Assembly (NCBI GenBank): GCA_944323955.1
Contig: CALUUK010000001.1
Coordinates: forward strand, 62,001 to 126,000
Length of the DNA stretch: 64,000 nucleotides
Source of the DNA: Candidatus Gastranaerophilales bacterium
Lineage (GTDB): Bacteria > Cyanobacteriota > Vampirovibrionia > Gastranaerophilales > Gastranaerophilaceae
Reading direction: 5' to 3'
Every line of letters begins with the position of its first letter. Position 1 is the stretch's first letter. Both the position numbers and the translations under genes were made by a program. The notes below the pieces were generated by a model, which was given only the letters and a program-made list of their open reading frames with translations, searched no databases and was not told the origin of the DNA. This document shows, piece by piece, positions 8,970 to 17,774 of this stretch.

Positions 8970-11441
8970 ATGCAGTTAGTTGAAGTTAAGAACGATATAG
9001 TTAAAATATTGTATTCTCCGGCAAGAAATCATATTCTGCCGTCTGACTTTCTGCTTATAAATGATGTTAACCAAAAACTCATATCACAGATTATAAATAT
9101 AGAAACAACAGACAGTCCCGAAAATAATTCCGCTTTTTTAAGACCTGTTCTTTCGATAGACAAAGATGAAAATCTTTCTTTATATAACGGTTATATTCCG
9201 TCAAAGGCGGCTGAAATTTTATATATTAATCCCGATGAAATATTGGAGCTTATAAAAGGTACGGGTGAATCAATTTTCTTTGGCGAATTATTAAATCATC
9301 CGACATGTTATGTAAAACCTTCAGTAAGTTTTATTAATGATAAATTGTATATTCAATCCGACAGAGACGACAAAACAAAAACAGTTATTCAAAATTTAAT
9401 TTATGAATTGTGCAATAAAAATAAAAAAGTGCTGCTTATTGACTTTGACGGACGATATTCCAATCTGCAGGGCGCTTTTGTTCTTAAAGTTTCCGATAAT
9501 TTTAAATTTCCTCTTGATGCAAACGGATTTGACAATATTGTTGAACATGATATAACTGACTGTTCGGTTGAAGACAGTGCCGTAATTCAAAGTATTGTGC
9601 TTGAATTAAAAGAATATCTTCAAACATTAAAAAACAAATATCTCCCGTTCTCTATATTCAGAAACGCGGTTGATGATGTATTTCTTTCTAATCCCGTATC
9701 AGGATTGATGCTTTTTAGAAATAAATTGTGGCGTTATTCTCAAAATAAAATGTTTGCCGAAAAAAATGAAGATTTTGAAATAATTAATACTTCAATAAAA
9801 AATGCTTCAACAGTTGTTCTGGATATTTCCGAAACGGATGAATGCTGGTATAAATATGCTTTGCAAACAATAATGAACCTTGTCAACATACCTTGTTATA
9901 TGGTTATCTCTTTAGATGGTGTTGATTTGGATAAAAAATCCGTTATAGGACTTTATAAAAAGAAAAATATTGTACCTGTTATTTGTACTTCATATGAAAG
10001 TAAATATTCGGGTATTTTAAAATCCGTATGTTCAAATCAACTTTTGTGTAAACCGTCTAAATATTATGCTGAGGATGAAAAATACGGTGAATTTTTAAAT
10101 AAGATAAATACATCGTCAATAATCCTGTACGGAGAAACAACATTGTATCTTCCTTTACTGGTTGATCTTAAACCTTTTAACAGTTCAACTGCGGAGGATG
10201 TTATAGATAATGAAATAAAAAAAGATGTTGACAGGCTGCTTTCTTCATCGAAAGGGGTGATTTCTTCTGATGCATCATTGGATAATACCCCTCTTCATAA
10301 TGCTTCTGATATTATGGAACGGGAAAATCCTGTTTATGAAGATGATGAGGTTTTGGACAGTGATCTGGATTTTCTGGATGAAGTTTTAAATGTTGAAGAA
10401 AATGTTAAACGTGATGATGAAATTATAGAAGAAATTGATGAAACTCCGGATGCAATAACAAATAACCCTCAACAGGCGGTATATGATATATTTTCTCCCG
10501 TAACAGAGGAAAGTAAAACAGAAGAGGTGCCTGTTCAAAATGCTGATGATGTTTCTTCCGATGAAGAGTATTTAACATATGAGAAAGAGGAAGAATTAAA
10601 TATAACAGAAGCTGAAATTATTCCCGAAGTTGAAGATGTTTCCGAAAACGAAGAAGAAATTCCCGACGCGGAAACTCAAGCACAAGAGCAGATTGCAGAA
10701 AATATTGAAAATAAAAATTCATTGGCGGAAGTAAATATTTCTGTTGATAAAGAAATTGATGAAGCGGCAGAACCCGAAAAAATTGAAGATATACCTGAGC
10801 AGCAGAAAGATATTGATGCTGATGAAAATAATGAAACTGTTGAAAACAATGAACGGGAGGAAGCAGCTGAAACGGAAGAAGTTCAAAATACTCCTGCAGA
10901 AACAGAGCTTTCCGATTACGAAAATGAAGATGCTGCAGATATTCCCGTTATACAAGAAGAACCGGCTGCTGAAGATGATTTTGAAGCAAAAGTTGAAACT
11001 GTTGAATCTGAAACTGTAGAAAAAGATGCTGAAGAGACTGAGGATGCGGAAGAATATTATGAAGAAGAGTATGATGCACAATCAGTAAAAAATTCCGAAG
11101 AAAAATATGTTCAACAAGAAGAAGATGATGATGACATTCAAGAACAGGTATCAGAAAGTAAAAAAACGGAATATATCGAAAGACCTGAAATTAATACAAA
11201 TATAAATACAAAACAAACATCGACACTGCCCGTATATGAAACGGATATTTCATACAGACTCGGAACGGAAGATCTTCCTTTTAAAATCGGTGATACTGTT
11301 TATCATCCCAAACACGGTAAAGGTGTAATTGAAGGTTTTACAAATTACAGCAATAAGATACTATTTTGCCAGATAGAATTTGAAAATGTAGGCAGAAGAA
11401 TTCTTGATCCGAGAATTGCAGGTATAGAAAAAGTTGAATAA
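8970..11441 (+). CDS. Large acidic protein with HerA-like N-terminal region and C-terminal Tudor-like domain
   Basis: The 823-residue product (an in-frame ATG at 8949 would add seven residues) has three visible parts. Residues about 1-410 have alternating strands and helices, with LYIQSDRDDKTKTVIQNLIY followed by KKVLLIDFDGRYS. This looks like a HerA/FtsK-type P-loop domain whose phosphate loop is degenerate (inference). Residues about 420-760 are a very long, low-complexity acidic linker rich in Glu, Asp, Asn and Val. Residues about 770-823 (FKIGDTVYHPKHGKGVIEGF, ending RILDPRIAGIEKVE) match the Tudor-like domain found at the C-terminus of PcrA/UvrD and in CarD-type proteins, which binds RNA polymerase or nucleic acid partners. 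A DNA- or RNAP-associated role is plausible but unproven. Confidence 0.65.
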   Translation: MQLVEVKNDIVKILYSPARNHILPSDFLLINDVNQKLISQIINIETTDSPENNSAFLRPVLSIDKDENLSLYNGYIPSKAAEILYINPDEILELIKGTGESIFFGELLNHPTCYVKPSVSFINDKLYIQSDRDDKTKTVIQNLIYELCNKNKKVLLIDFDGRYSNLQGAFVLKVSDNFKFPLDANGFDNIVEHDITDCSVEDSAVIQSIVLELKEYLQTLKNKYLPFSIFRNAVDDVFLSNPVSGLMLFRNKLWRYSQNKMFAEKNEDFEIINTSIKNASTVVLDISETDECWYKYALQTIMNLVNIPCYMVISLDGVDLDKKSVIGLYKKKNIVPVICTSYESKYSGILKSVCSNQLLCKPSKYYAEDEKYGEFLNKINTSSIILYGETTLYLPLLVDLKPFNSSTAEDVIDNEIKKDVDRLLSSSKGVISSDASLDNTPLHNASDIMERENPVYEDDEVLDSDLDFLDEVLNVEENVKRDDEIIEEIDETPDAITNNPQQAVYDIFSPVTEESKTEEVPVQNADDVSSDEEYLTYEKEEELNITEAEIIPEVEDVSENEEEIPDAETQAQEQIAENIENKNSLAEVNISVDKEIDEAAEPEKIEDIPEQQKDIDADENNETVENNEREEAAETEEVQNTPAETELSDYENEDAADIPVIQEEPAAEDDFEAKVETVESETVEKDAEETEDAEEYYEEEYDAQSVKNSEEKYVQQEEDDDDIQEQVSESKKTEYIERPEINTNINTKQTSTLPVYETDISYRLGTEDLPFKIGDTVYHPKHGKGVIEGFTNYSNKILFCQIEFENVGRRILDPRIAGIEKVE

Positions 11442-11474
11442 AAAAACAGACCGTTTTTAGGCGGTCTGTTTTTT
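11442..11474 (+). terminator. Rho-independent terminator
   Basis: ACAGACCG and CGGTCTGT form an 8-bp stem with an A-tract before and a T-tract after. It can serve both the upstream plus-strand gene and the convergent minus-strand gene at 11493. Confidence 0.88.
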
Positions 11475-11492
11475 GTTTAGTTTATATTTATT

Positions 11493-12584
11493 TTATTTTA
11501 AAAGGCCGAGAGCTTTGTTTGCTGCTTCTTGTACATTCGGATCTTCATCTTTCTTAGCTAATTCAAGAATTGTCTTTAAATCTTCATTGTATTGAGGTTT
11601 AGCAATGTGAGATAAAGCAGCAATTGCACATACTCTTAAGAGCGGGTTAGGGTTTGATTTTACCGTGTCAACGATTTTGTCGATACCCGGCAAATCTTTT
11701 AACTCAAGGGCACTTCCGCCTCTTTTTTCAAGTTCGTTGTTTAAACGTTCCTGCAGGTAAGCCATTGTGTAAATAGCATATTGTTTATTGATTTCTGCTT
11801 TTTCCTGCGGAGAAGGTGTTTTTGCTAATTCTTTCTGTTCGGGAGTTAATTCCGATTCGGGTTTTTGTCTTAATTCGATTACTTCAGGTGTAGGTCCTTC
11901 TAATGCTGATGTGTCTTTATTAACAATGTCAATGAGGGCATCAAATACCTGTGTATCTAACAATGAAGGAGCCAACTGGTCGTTATATTTAACTGCTTCC
12001 GCTATTTCTTCAATAGCTGCTTTTTGAGCATCAACATCATCTGTTTTTAATCTTCCGGCAAAAGCAGCAGGTGTCATATTCGGGTCAACAGTCTGAGGTG
12101 TATCTATTACCGGAGCAGCTGCCTGAGCGGTTCCTTGTTGAGCGGCAGGTTGTACTTGAGGTGCCGGAACAGCTTGAGTTTGACCTGTTATTGGTTCTGC
12201 AGGAATATTTTGTACTGCTGCGGGCTGCATTGCGGGCTGCTGTATTGCGGGTTGTTGCATTGCAGGCTGTTGAATCGGTTGCTGCATAATCGGCTGAGGC
12301 ATCATATACGGCATTGTTTGTTGTACCGGCATATATTGAGCGGGCATTGTATTTGGCATTCCCGCCTGACCTTGCGGATTATGTATTTCTATATTTACAC
12401 CGTTATATTGAGGTGTTGATTGCGGATAATAAGTTTGCGGTAAATAACTGCTTGCCGTCGGATAATTGTATATTACACCGGGTGTCTGGTTGTATTGAAC
12501 GGCATTATTTGCAGCTTGCGGCATATATGCCTGTTGTGCCGTTTGTTGTGCCGGTATATATTGTAAATTGGGTGCTTGTATCAT
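11493..12584 (-). CDS. HEAT-repeat-like protein with Pro/Gln-rich N-terminus
   Basis: The 363-residue protein has a disordered N-terminal half (1-165) dominated by Gln, Pro, Ala, Tyr and Met, with short tandem MQQPAIQQPAMQ-type repeats at about 98-118. The C-terminal half (about 170-363) is helical and ends in HEAT/armadillo-like units (LLRVCAIAALSHIA, then VQEAANKALGLL). It is a paralogue of the protein at 37166-37978: both carry IYxYPxASxYxP followed by GVNIxIxNPxG at residues 62-72. No enzymatic motif or export signal is seen; a scaffold role is inferred from the repeats. An AAGGAG box precedes the ATG. The transcript can end in the hairpin at 11442-11474. Confidence 0.8.
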   Translation of the reverse strand: MIQAPNLQYIPAQQTAQQAYMPQAANNAVQYNQTPGVIYNYPTASSYLPQTYYPQSTPQYNGVNIEIHNPQGQAGMPNTMPAQYMPVQQTMPYMMPQPIMQQPIQQPAMQQPAIQQPAMQPAAVQNIPAEPITGQTQAVPAPQVQPAAQQGTAQAAAPVIDTPQTVDPNMTPAAFAGRLKTDDVDAQKAAIEEIAEAVKYNDQLAPSLLDTQVFDALIDIVNKDTSALEGPTPEVIELRQKPESELTPEQKELAKTPSPQEKAEINKQYAIYTMAYLQERLNNELEKRGGSALELKDLPGIDKIVDTVKSNPNPLLRVCAIAALSHIAKPQYNEDLKTILELAKKDEDPNVQEAANKALGLLK

Positions 12585-12805
12585 ATTCGCTCCTTATTAT
12601 ACTATCCTATTTCCCTAACATTTCGCTAGCCTACACAAAATTAAATGTTCCAAGATTAAAAAAATTGCTACATGTTTTTTTTAAAATGTGTATTTATGCT
12701 CATTAAACAGACCTAAAAGCCCGTTATGGAAGGATATCCCCCGAATTTACAAAAGTTAATATATCCTCTTTTTTTTATTATTTTCAACGTTTTTTCAGAT
12801 TATTT

Positions 12806-12832
12806 TTGCACAATATTATTATTTAATATAAT
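12806..12832 (+). promoter_or_regulatory. Possible promoter of the sigma-like gene
   Basis: TTGCAC (12806-12811) and TATAAT (12827-12832) are separated by 15 bp, short of the ideal 17. The 279-bp gap 12585-12863 between the divergent genes is otherwise AT-rich, and I see nothing else firm in it. Confidence 0.4.
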
Positions 12833-12863
12833 ATATTACATGTGGAGTTATAGTTTTTAGAGC

Positions 12864-13487
12864 ATGAGTTTAAATAATAAAACATTGAATAAGTTTAATA
12901 TAAAAGACTATCAGGAATTGATAGATACTCTTGCCAAGGTTGAGTATAAAAAATTATCCGCAAAACATTTAATAGATTTTTCTGAACTTGTTAATATAGG
13001 CACACAGGTTGTACATAAGTTGTGTGCCGGGAATCCGCCCGATAAATATAACAAGTCTTATATATCTACTGCAATAAAATGGGCAATAAGAAATGAAGTA
13101 AGACGAAGATATAAATGGTATGTACTTAAAAATCAGAAAGAAACTTTTGTAAGCGAAGAAAGTCAGGATAACATAAGGGAAGCCGTTTATAAAACCATAT
13201 TATCTGTTGATGAAATGGCGGAAGGTGATAATCCCACACAAATAAGAGATTCAAAACGCAATCCCGAAGAAAAAGTTATATTTTATGAATTAAGCGAAAG
13301 TATAAAAGCTGCTATTAAAACTCTTCCCCAAAGAGAGAGAGAGCTTATTGAATGCAAATTTTTTAATGATAAAAAATTAAGAGAAATTTCAGAGGAATTT
13401 AATCTTTCTCCGTCAAGAATTTCGAGAATTATTCAATCAGGATTAAATAAAATAAGAAAAGAGCTGGTAAAGCAGAACCTTGTTTAG
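12864..13487 (+). CDS. Sigma-70 family RNA polymerase sigma factor-like protein
   Basis: The 207-residue protein has a region-2-like segment (SYISTAIKWAIRNEVRRRYKWY, about 72-93, split here: SYISTAIKWAIR plus NEVRRRYKWY) and a clear region 4 (LPQRERELIECKFF, then LREISEEFNLSPSRISRI, about 153-190) with a helix-turn-helix. Spacing and region 4 recall the FliA/SigF-like group. It lacks the extended region 1.2 of housekeeping factors, so an alternative sigma directing a subset of promoters is likely. Flagellar genes are not seen nearby. GTGGAG about 16 bases before the ATG is a weak ribosome binding site. It leads a same-strand run into the TSCPD gene and lpxI-lpxB. Confidence 0.82.
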   Translation: MSLNNKTLNKFNIKDYQELIDTLAKVEYKKLSAKHLIDFSELVNIGTQVVHKLCAGNPPDKYNKSYISTAIKWAIRNEVRRRYKWYVLKNQKETFVSEESQDNIREAVYKTILSVDEMAEGDNPTQIRDSKRNPEEKVIFYELSESIKAAIKTLPQRERELIECKFFNDKKLREISEEFNLSPSRISRIIQSGLNKIRKELVKQNLV

Positions 13488-13528
13488 CTTTATAATATAA
13501 AGGAATTAGAAGAGAAGGAGCATGGATT

Positions 13529-13807
13529 ATGACTTTAAGGTCTATTCAGTATAAAACAAGCGGGACTTGTTGTGCGCTTATGAATGTTGTAGTTGATGAT
13601 GATAAAATATATGATGTTGAGTTTATAGGCGGATGTAACGGTAATTTAAAAGGGATAAAAGAGCTTGTTAAAGGAATGAAAATTGATGATGTTATCGACA
13701 AACTGCAGGGAATAACCTGCGGAGCAAAATCAACAAGCTGTCCTGATCAATTATCACAATGTTTGATTCAGTTAAAAAATCAAATGCAAACTCAGGCTGT
13801 AAAATAG
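13529..13807 (+). CDS. TSCPD domain-containing protein (TIGR03905-like)
   Basis: The 92-residue protein matches small TSCPD proteins: an N-terminal YKTSGTCCALMNVVVD, central EFIGGCNGNLKGI, and ITCGAKSTSCPDQLSQ near the end. The same fold occurs as a C-terminal extension in some class II ribonucleotide reductases, where the cysteines may bind metal. The free-standing version has no established function that I know of. GGAG lies eight bases before the chosen ATG; an earlier overlapping ATG at about 13522 is out of frame. It sits 40 bases before lpxI and is probably cotranscribed with it. Confidence 0.9.
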   Translation: MTLRSIQYKTSGTCCALMNVVVDDDKIYDVEFIGGCNGNLKGIKELVKGMKIDDVIDKLQGITCGAKSTSCPDQLSQCLIQLKNQMQTQAVK

Positions 13808-13848
13808 TACTGTTTATATTATAATCTTATGTAAAAGAGGATATTATT

Positions 13849-14664
13849 GTGTCTATAGAGTTAGAGAAGAAACAGGGACTTATTGCGGGAAACGGGCAAT
13901 TGCCCGTTAGTTTGGCGAAAAATGCAAAAGAGAACGGATTTGAGGTTGTTGCAATATCTCTTTCGTCTGATAACAGAAATGAGTTAAAAAAATATTGTAC
14001 CAAAGTATATGATTGTGCTCCCGGAGAAGTTTTGAAAATCAAAAATATATTATTAGATGAACAAATTAAACAATTGACTTTTATCGGTAAAGTTTCTAAG
14101 AGTTTGGTAGTTAAACGTCCCAGATTTGATTCTTTAGCCGTGGAATTTTTGAAACAAGCCACAAGATTGAATGATGATGCCATAATGTTGTTTTTGGTGG
14201 ATGAGCTTGCCAAAATAGGTATTACGGTTCTTGATCAGACAATATTTATTAAAAATCTTATGGTTCCGCGAGGTATACTGGGAAAAATTCAACCTGATGA
14301 GGCCTTGTTATCGGATGTGGAATACGGATATAAAATTGCCAAAGAAATGGGTGAGCTGGATATAGGACAGTCAGTTGTAATAAAAGACAGAATGATTATG
14401 GCAATTGAGGCAATAGAAGGTACCGATAAATGCATAAAACGCGGATGCAAATTAGGAAAAAAAGGTTCAGTTATTGTTAAGGTCTCAAAACCAAAACAGG
14501 ATAAACGATTTGATATTCCTGCTTTCGGTCTTAATACGCTGAAAACAATGAAAAAGTATAAGGCAAAATTAATTGCGGTTGAGGCGAATGAAACAATTCT
14601 CGTGGACAGAGAAAAGACTATAGAGTTTGCGGATAAAAATAATATAATTGTAATGGCTGTATGA
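13849..14664 (+). CDS. lpxI: UDP-2,3-diacylglucosamine pyrophosphatase LpxI
   Basis: The 271-residue protein matches LpxI (DUF1009 family), the alternative to LpxH, which hydrolyses UDP-2,3-diacyl-GlcN to lipid X and UMP in lipid A synthesis at the inner membrane. Recognisable blocks are LIAGNGQLPVSLAKNAKENG at the start, FIGKVSKSL, GPRGILG-like MVPRGILGKIQPDE, and IEAIEGTDKCIKRG with VKVSKPKQDKRFDIPAFG in the catalytic C-terminal domain. It starts with GTG behind AAGAGGA. Its stop overlaps the start of lpxB by four bases (ATGA), so the two consecutive pathway enzymes are translationally coupled. Presence of this pair shows a lipid A-bearing outer membrane. Confidence 0.93.
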   Translation: MSIELEKKQGLIAGNGQLPVSLAKNAKENGFEVVAISLSSDNRNELKKYCTKVYDCAPGEVLKIKNILLDEQIKQLTFIGKVSKSLVVKRPRFDSLAVEFLKQATRLNDDAIMLFLVDELAKIGITVLDQTIFIKNLMVPRGILGKIQPDEALLSDVEYGYKIAKEMGELDIGQSVVIKDRMIMAIEAIEGTDKCIKRGCKLGKKGSVIVKVSKPKQDKRFDIPAFGLNTLKTMKKYKAKLIAVEANETILVDREKTIEFADKNNIIVMAV

Positions 14665-15788
14665 AAAAATTATTTATAATTACGGGTGAATATTCAGGTG
14701 ACAGGCATGCGGCAGATGTCGTCAGTGAGCTGAAAAAAATAAATCCCGGCATTCAAATTGAGGCTGTAGGCGGAGAAAATCTCAAAAAGGCGGGAGTTAA
14801 ACTTTTCTGCGACCATTCCAAAATGTCTGCAATGGGATTTAATACCCGAATTATATTGAGCCATATTACATTAGGTAAAAAAATAGCCCGATATTTAAAA
14901 GAAGAATATAAACCGGATATGGTTTTATTGACCGATTACGGCGGTTTTAATCTTAATCTTTCAAAAGTATTATCAAAATACGGTTTTAAAATATATTATT
15001 ATATCCCGCCTCAGATTTGGGCATCAAGAAAATGGCGTTTAAAAACGGTAAAAAAATGTATAAATAAAGTTTTGACTATATTCCCGTTTGAAAAAGAAAT
15101 GTATAACGATGAAGGAATAAACGCAGAATTTGTCGGACATCCTTTGCTTGATGAGATGCCGGACAAATATGACAAAAATACTTTTTTTGAAGAATACGGA
15201 ATAGATAAGAACAAAAAACTGATATCGATTTTTCCCGGTTCCAGAGTCTTTGAAATAAAAACCCTGCTGGAGTTGTTTCTTGAATCGGCGCGTATAATAA
15301 AAAATAATCATGACGATGTTCAATTTGTGTTGTGTCAGGCGCCAAGCATAAAAGATAATTTGATTTTGCCGTATATTGAAAAGTATGCTGATTTAAATAT
15401 AAAAGTATTAAAAAATAAAAATTATCAGCTGCTGAGTACTTCAGATGCTTTGATGCTTGCGTCCGGAACGGTAGCACTTGAAGCTGCTTTATATGAAACA
15501 CCAATGATTATAAGTTACAGAGGCTCCTGGTTTTTATATATGGTTTATCTTCTTGTAAGATGTATAAAGATGGTTTCACTTCCGAACATAATCTTAAATA
15601 AAGAAGTAGTTCCGGAGCTCATACAGATGAAAGCCAAACCCGGAATTGTTTCTTCAAATATTGAAAAAATTCTGTATGATGAAAAATTCAGAGCTGAGAT
15701 GAAAAAATCCCTGAGAAATGTTAAGCAAAAACTCTCGGGGGAAAATACTGCGAAAAAAGTTGCAAATATAATATCCTCAGATATATAG
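14661..15788 (+). CDS. lpxB: Lipid-A-disaccharide synthase LpxB
   Basis: The 375-residue GT-B glycosyltransferase (family GT19) condenses lipid X with UDP-2,3-diacylglucosamine to form the lipid A disaccharide. Signature blocks are TGEYSGDRHAADVVSELK at the N-terminus, VLLTDYGGFNLNLSK, YYIPPQIWASRKWR, FVGHPLLDEMP, ISIFPGSRVFEIKTL, and SGTVALEAALYETPMI near the sugar-nucleotide site. Length is normal. It overlaps lpxI by four bases and completes the LpxI-LpxB step pair. No clear terminator follows; a 114-nt gap with a candidate operator leads to the next gene. Confidence 0.95.
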   Translation: MKKLFIITGEYSGDRHAADVVSELKKINPGIQIEAVGGENLKKAGVKLFCDHSKMSAMGFNTRIILSHITLGKKIARYLKEEYKPDMVLLTDYGGFNLNLSKVLSKYGFKIYYYIPPQIWASRKWRLKTVKKCINKVLTIFPFEKEMYNDEGINAEFVGHPLLDEMPDKYDKNTFFEEYGIDKNKKLISIFPGSRVFEIKTLLELFLESARIIKNNHDDVQFVLCQAPSIKDNLILPYIEKYADLNIKVLKNKNYQLLSTSDALMLASGTVALEAALYETPMIISYRGSWFLYMVYLLVRCIKMVSLPNIILNKEVVPELIQMKAKPGIVSSNIEKILYDEKFRAEMKKSLRNVKQKLSGENTAKKVANIISSDI

Positions 15789-15831
15789 ATGAATTTTATT
15801 TATTTTATTTTTATCTATGTTAAGATATTTG

Positions 15832-15848
15832 TGTAACACTTTATTACA
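15832..15848 (+). promoter_or_regulatory. Inverted repeat TGTAA-N7-TTACA, candidate operator
   Basis: TGTAACACTTTATTACA lies about 54 nt before the ATG at 15903 and differs from the site at 7833-7849 by one base. A TATAAT (15877-15882) and a TATACT (15886-15891) follow it. Confidence 0.5.
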
Positions 15849-15902
15849 AAAAGGCAAATTTTTTTATTTTAGGACTTATAATTATTATACTCGGTAAAAG
15901 TA

Positions 15903-17774
15903 ATGCAAAAAAATACTAATAAAAGTAATGAATCATATATAACCGCGTCTCTCTCTCCCAAAAAATCGATAACAACAAATCCTATTGATAAAGGAGGATT
16001 CGTTGCGAAGATTAATGAGTTAGGCAATGGTATGAATATGGGCAGGATGGTAAATATCGCCGTGCCTCCTTCGCCGTTCCACGGAGATAAAATCAATGTG
16101 GGCGTTGATTATATCAGTTTTATTAAAGATATAAACGATATAATAAAGGACAGCACAAATATTAAAGATGCCCTAAGTTCTTTTCATACAATGTTTATTA
16201 ACAGATTAAATTCTTCATACACAGCACTCGGAATTATTCAGGAAAGTTCTTCAACGATTAATATAAATCTTCTTGATAAAAATTCAAGAGTTTATTCTTT
16301 GAAAGTGTTTATGAATGATATTGATAATGAGATAGTAAAAGCAATAGAAACGGGAGAAACCGTTATAATGCCGGATTCGTCATTCTTAAAAGTTCCGTCT
16401 CTTCCGAATGTTCCCTCTGCCATAATTCCGGTTCAATTACAGGGAAAAACAACAAGTGTTGTTATTGTCAGCGATTATAATATACACAGTAATTTAAATG
16501 TATATCAAATGTCTGTTATGAATTTGGGAATTCTTGCGGAAAATTTTGAGCTTCTTGAAAAAGTTTCCAAAAGTTCGTATATTGATAATCTTACAAATCT
16601 GTATTCTCACAGAAGATTTCATGAAATTCTTGCACAGGAACTGGCTAATGCAGATGCTGCAGATACTAAGGTTTCGGTTATTATATTCGATATTAATAAT
16701 CTCAGTCAAATAAATAAAGACCACGGACATGCAAAAGGCGATGAAGTTATTAAAGTGGTTGCAAATAAGATAAATGAGAATATTAAAACTCAACATGTTG
16801 CCGCAAGATATGCCGGTGATAAAATTTCGGTAATCTTGAGAAATATGAATTCGGAAGAAGCAAAATATATGGCAGAGTATCTTACATACTCGCTTTCTTG
16901 TTGTCTTATTGATGATATAGGACCGGTAAATAAACTTTCCGTTGGTATTGCAACCTATCCTGATGATTCAAATGATAAGGAAAAACTTTTAATTTTGGCA
17001 GAACAAGCGGTTTTAGTTTCTAAAACAAAAGGTTATAAAAACGGTATCTCAACAATCGTATCAGCCCAGGATTATGATTTCTGGGATGATGATGCACTTA
17101 ATTCTTTTGCTACCGTTATGGCAAGAAAACAGGCTAAACTCGGTATTGATTTTGAAGATACACTTATTGAGCAGTTTAATAACAAAAACTTTGTTTCCCA
17201 TAATCACTTGATTGAAGTTGTAACTTCTCTTGCAAGTGCGATAGATGCTAAAGATGAATATACAAAAGACCATTCTTCTTCGGTATCCAGATATTCGGTT
17301 GCTCTTGCCAGGGCAATAAATCTGTCGGAAGAAGAAATAGACCGCATAAAACTCGGTGCGCTTCTTCATGATGTAGGAAAAATAGGCATTCCGGAAGATG
17401 TTTTGACAAAACCTTCAAAACTTACGGATGAAGAATTTAAAATTATTCAGCAGCATCCGACGATTGCCGTTGAAAAGATACTTAAAACAAATCCTTTGTT
17501 AAGAGATTTAATTCCTATTGTTAAATATCATCATGAACAATGGAACGGGCAAGGCTATCCATGCGGCTTAAAAGGCGAGGAAATTCCGCTTGCGGCAAGA
17601 ATTGTTGCAATTGCAGATACTTACCACGCACTAATAAGTGACAGACCCTACAGAAAAGGTATGACATTTGAAAAAGCCTGTTCCATACTTGAAGAAGGTG
17701 CGGGCATTCAGTGGGATAAAGAACTTGTAAGACAATTTATATCCATTGCTCCTTCATTAGCCACTATGATTTAG
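15903..17774 (+). CDS. Sensor with degenerate GGDEF and HD-GYP phosphodiesterase domains
   Basis: The 623-residue protein has a GAF-like region (about 75-220), a GGDEF-fold domain (about 225-385, opening DNLTNLYSHRRFHE) and an HD-GYP domain (about 430-620). The diguanylate cyclase signature is replaced by RYAGDKI, so cyclase activity is unlikely. The HD-GYP part keeps the metal ligands in LLHDVGKIGIPEDVL, the HHEQWNGQGYP motif and ADTYHALISDRPYR, so it should hydrolyse cyclic di-GMP. There is no membrane segment. The first 60 residues are polar, with PSPFHGD. A TGTAACA-type operator lies upstream. The 3' end overlaps the convergent glycosyltransferase gene by 11 bases. Confidence 0.88.
   Translation: MQKNTNKSNESYITASLSPKKSITTNPIDKGGFVAKINELGNGMNMGRMVNIAVPPSPFHGDKINVGVDYISFIKDINDIIKDSTNIKDALSSFHTMFINRLNSSYTALGIIQESSSTININLLDKNSRVYSLKVFMNDIDNEIVKAIETGETVIMPDSSFLKVPSLPNVPSAIIPVQLQGKTTSVVIVSDYNIHSNLNVYQMSVMNLGILAENFELLEKVSKSSYIDNLTNLYSHRRFHEILAQELANADAADTKVSVIIFDINNLSQINKDHGHAKGDEVIKVVANKINENIKTQHVAARYAGDKISVILRNMNSEEAKYMAEYLTYSLSCCLIDDIGPVNKLSVGIATYPDDSNDKEKLLILAEQAVLVSKTKGYKNGISTIVSAQDYDFWDDDALNSFATVMARKQAKLGIDFEDTLIEQFNNKNFVSHNHLIEVVTSLASAIDAKDEYTKDHSSSVSRYSVALARAINLSEEEIDRIKLGALLHDVGKIGIPEDVLTKPSKLTDEEFKIIQQHPTIAVEKILKTNPLLRDLIPIVKYHHEQWNGQGYPCGLKGEEIPLAARIVAIADTYHALISDRPYRKGMTFEKACSILEEGAGIQWDKELVRQFISIAPSLATMI

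Noticed and set aside
10719-11081. Antisense hydrophobic frame of 120 codons
   Set aside because: It is the shadow of the Glu/Asp-rich linker of the gene at 8970; antisense of GAA/GAT codons gives Phe/Ile-rich pseudo-membrane sequence.
98-12250. Tandem MQQPAIQQP-type codon repeats (near 12230-12290) as a CRISPR or minisatellite array
   Set aside because: The repeats are short, in frame and coding; no spacer structure is present anywhere in the window.
12071-12706. Plus-strand frames opposite the Pro/Gln-rich protein
   Set aside because: They are antisense of CAG/CCN/GCN-rich repeats and have no ribosome binding sites.
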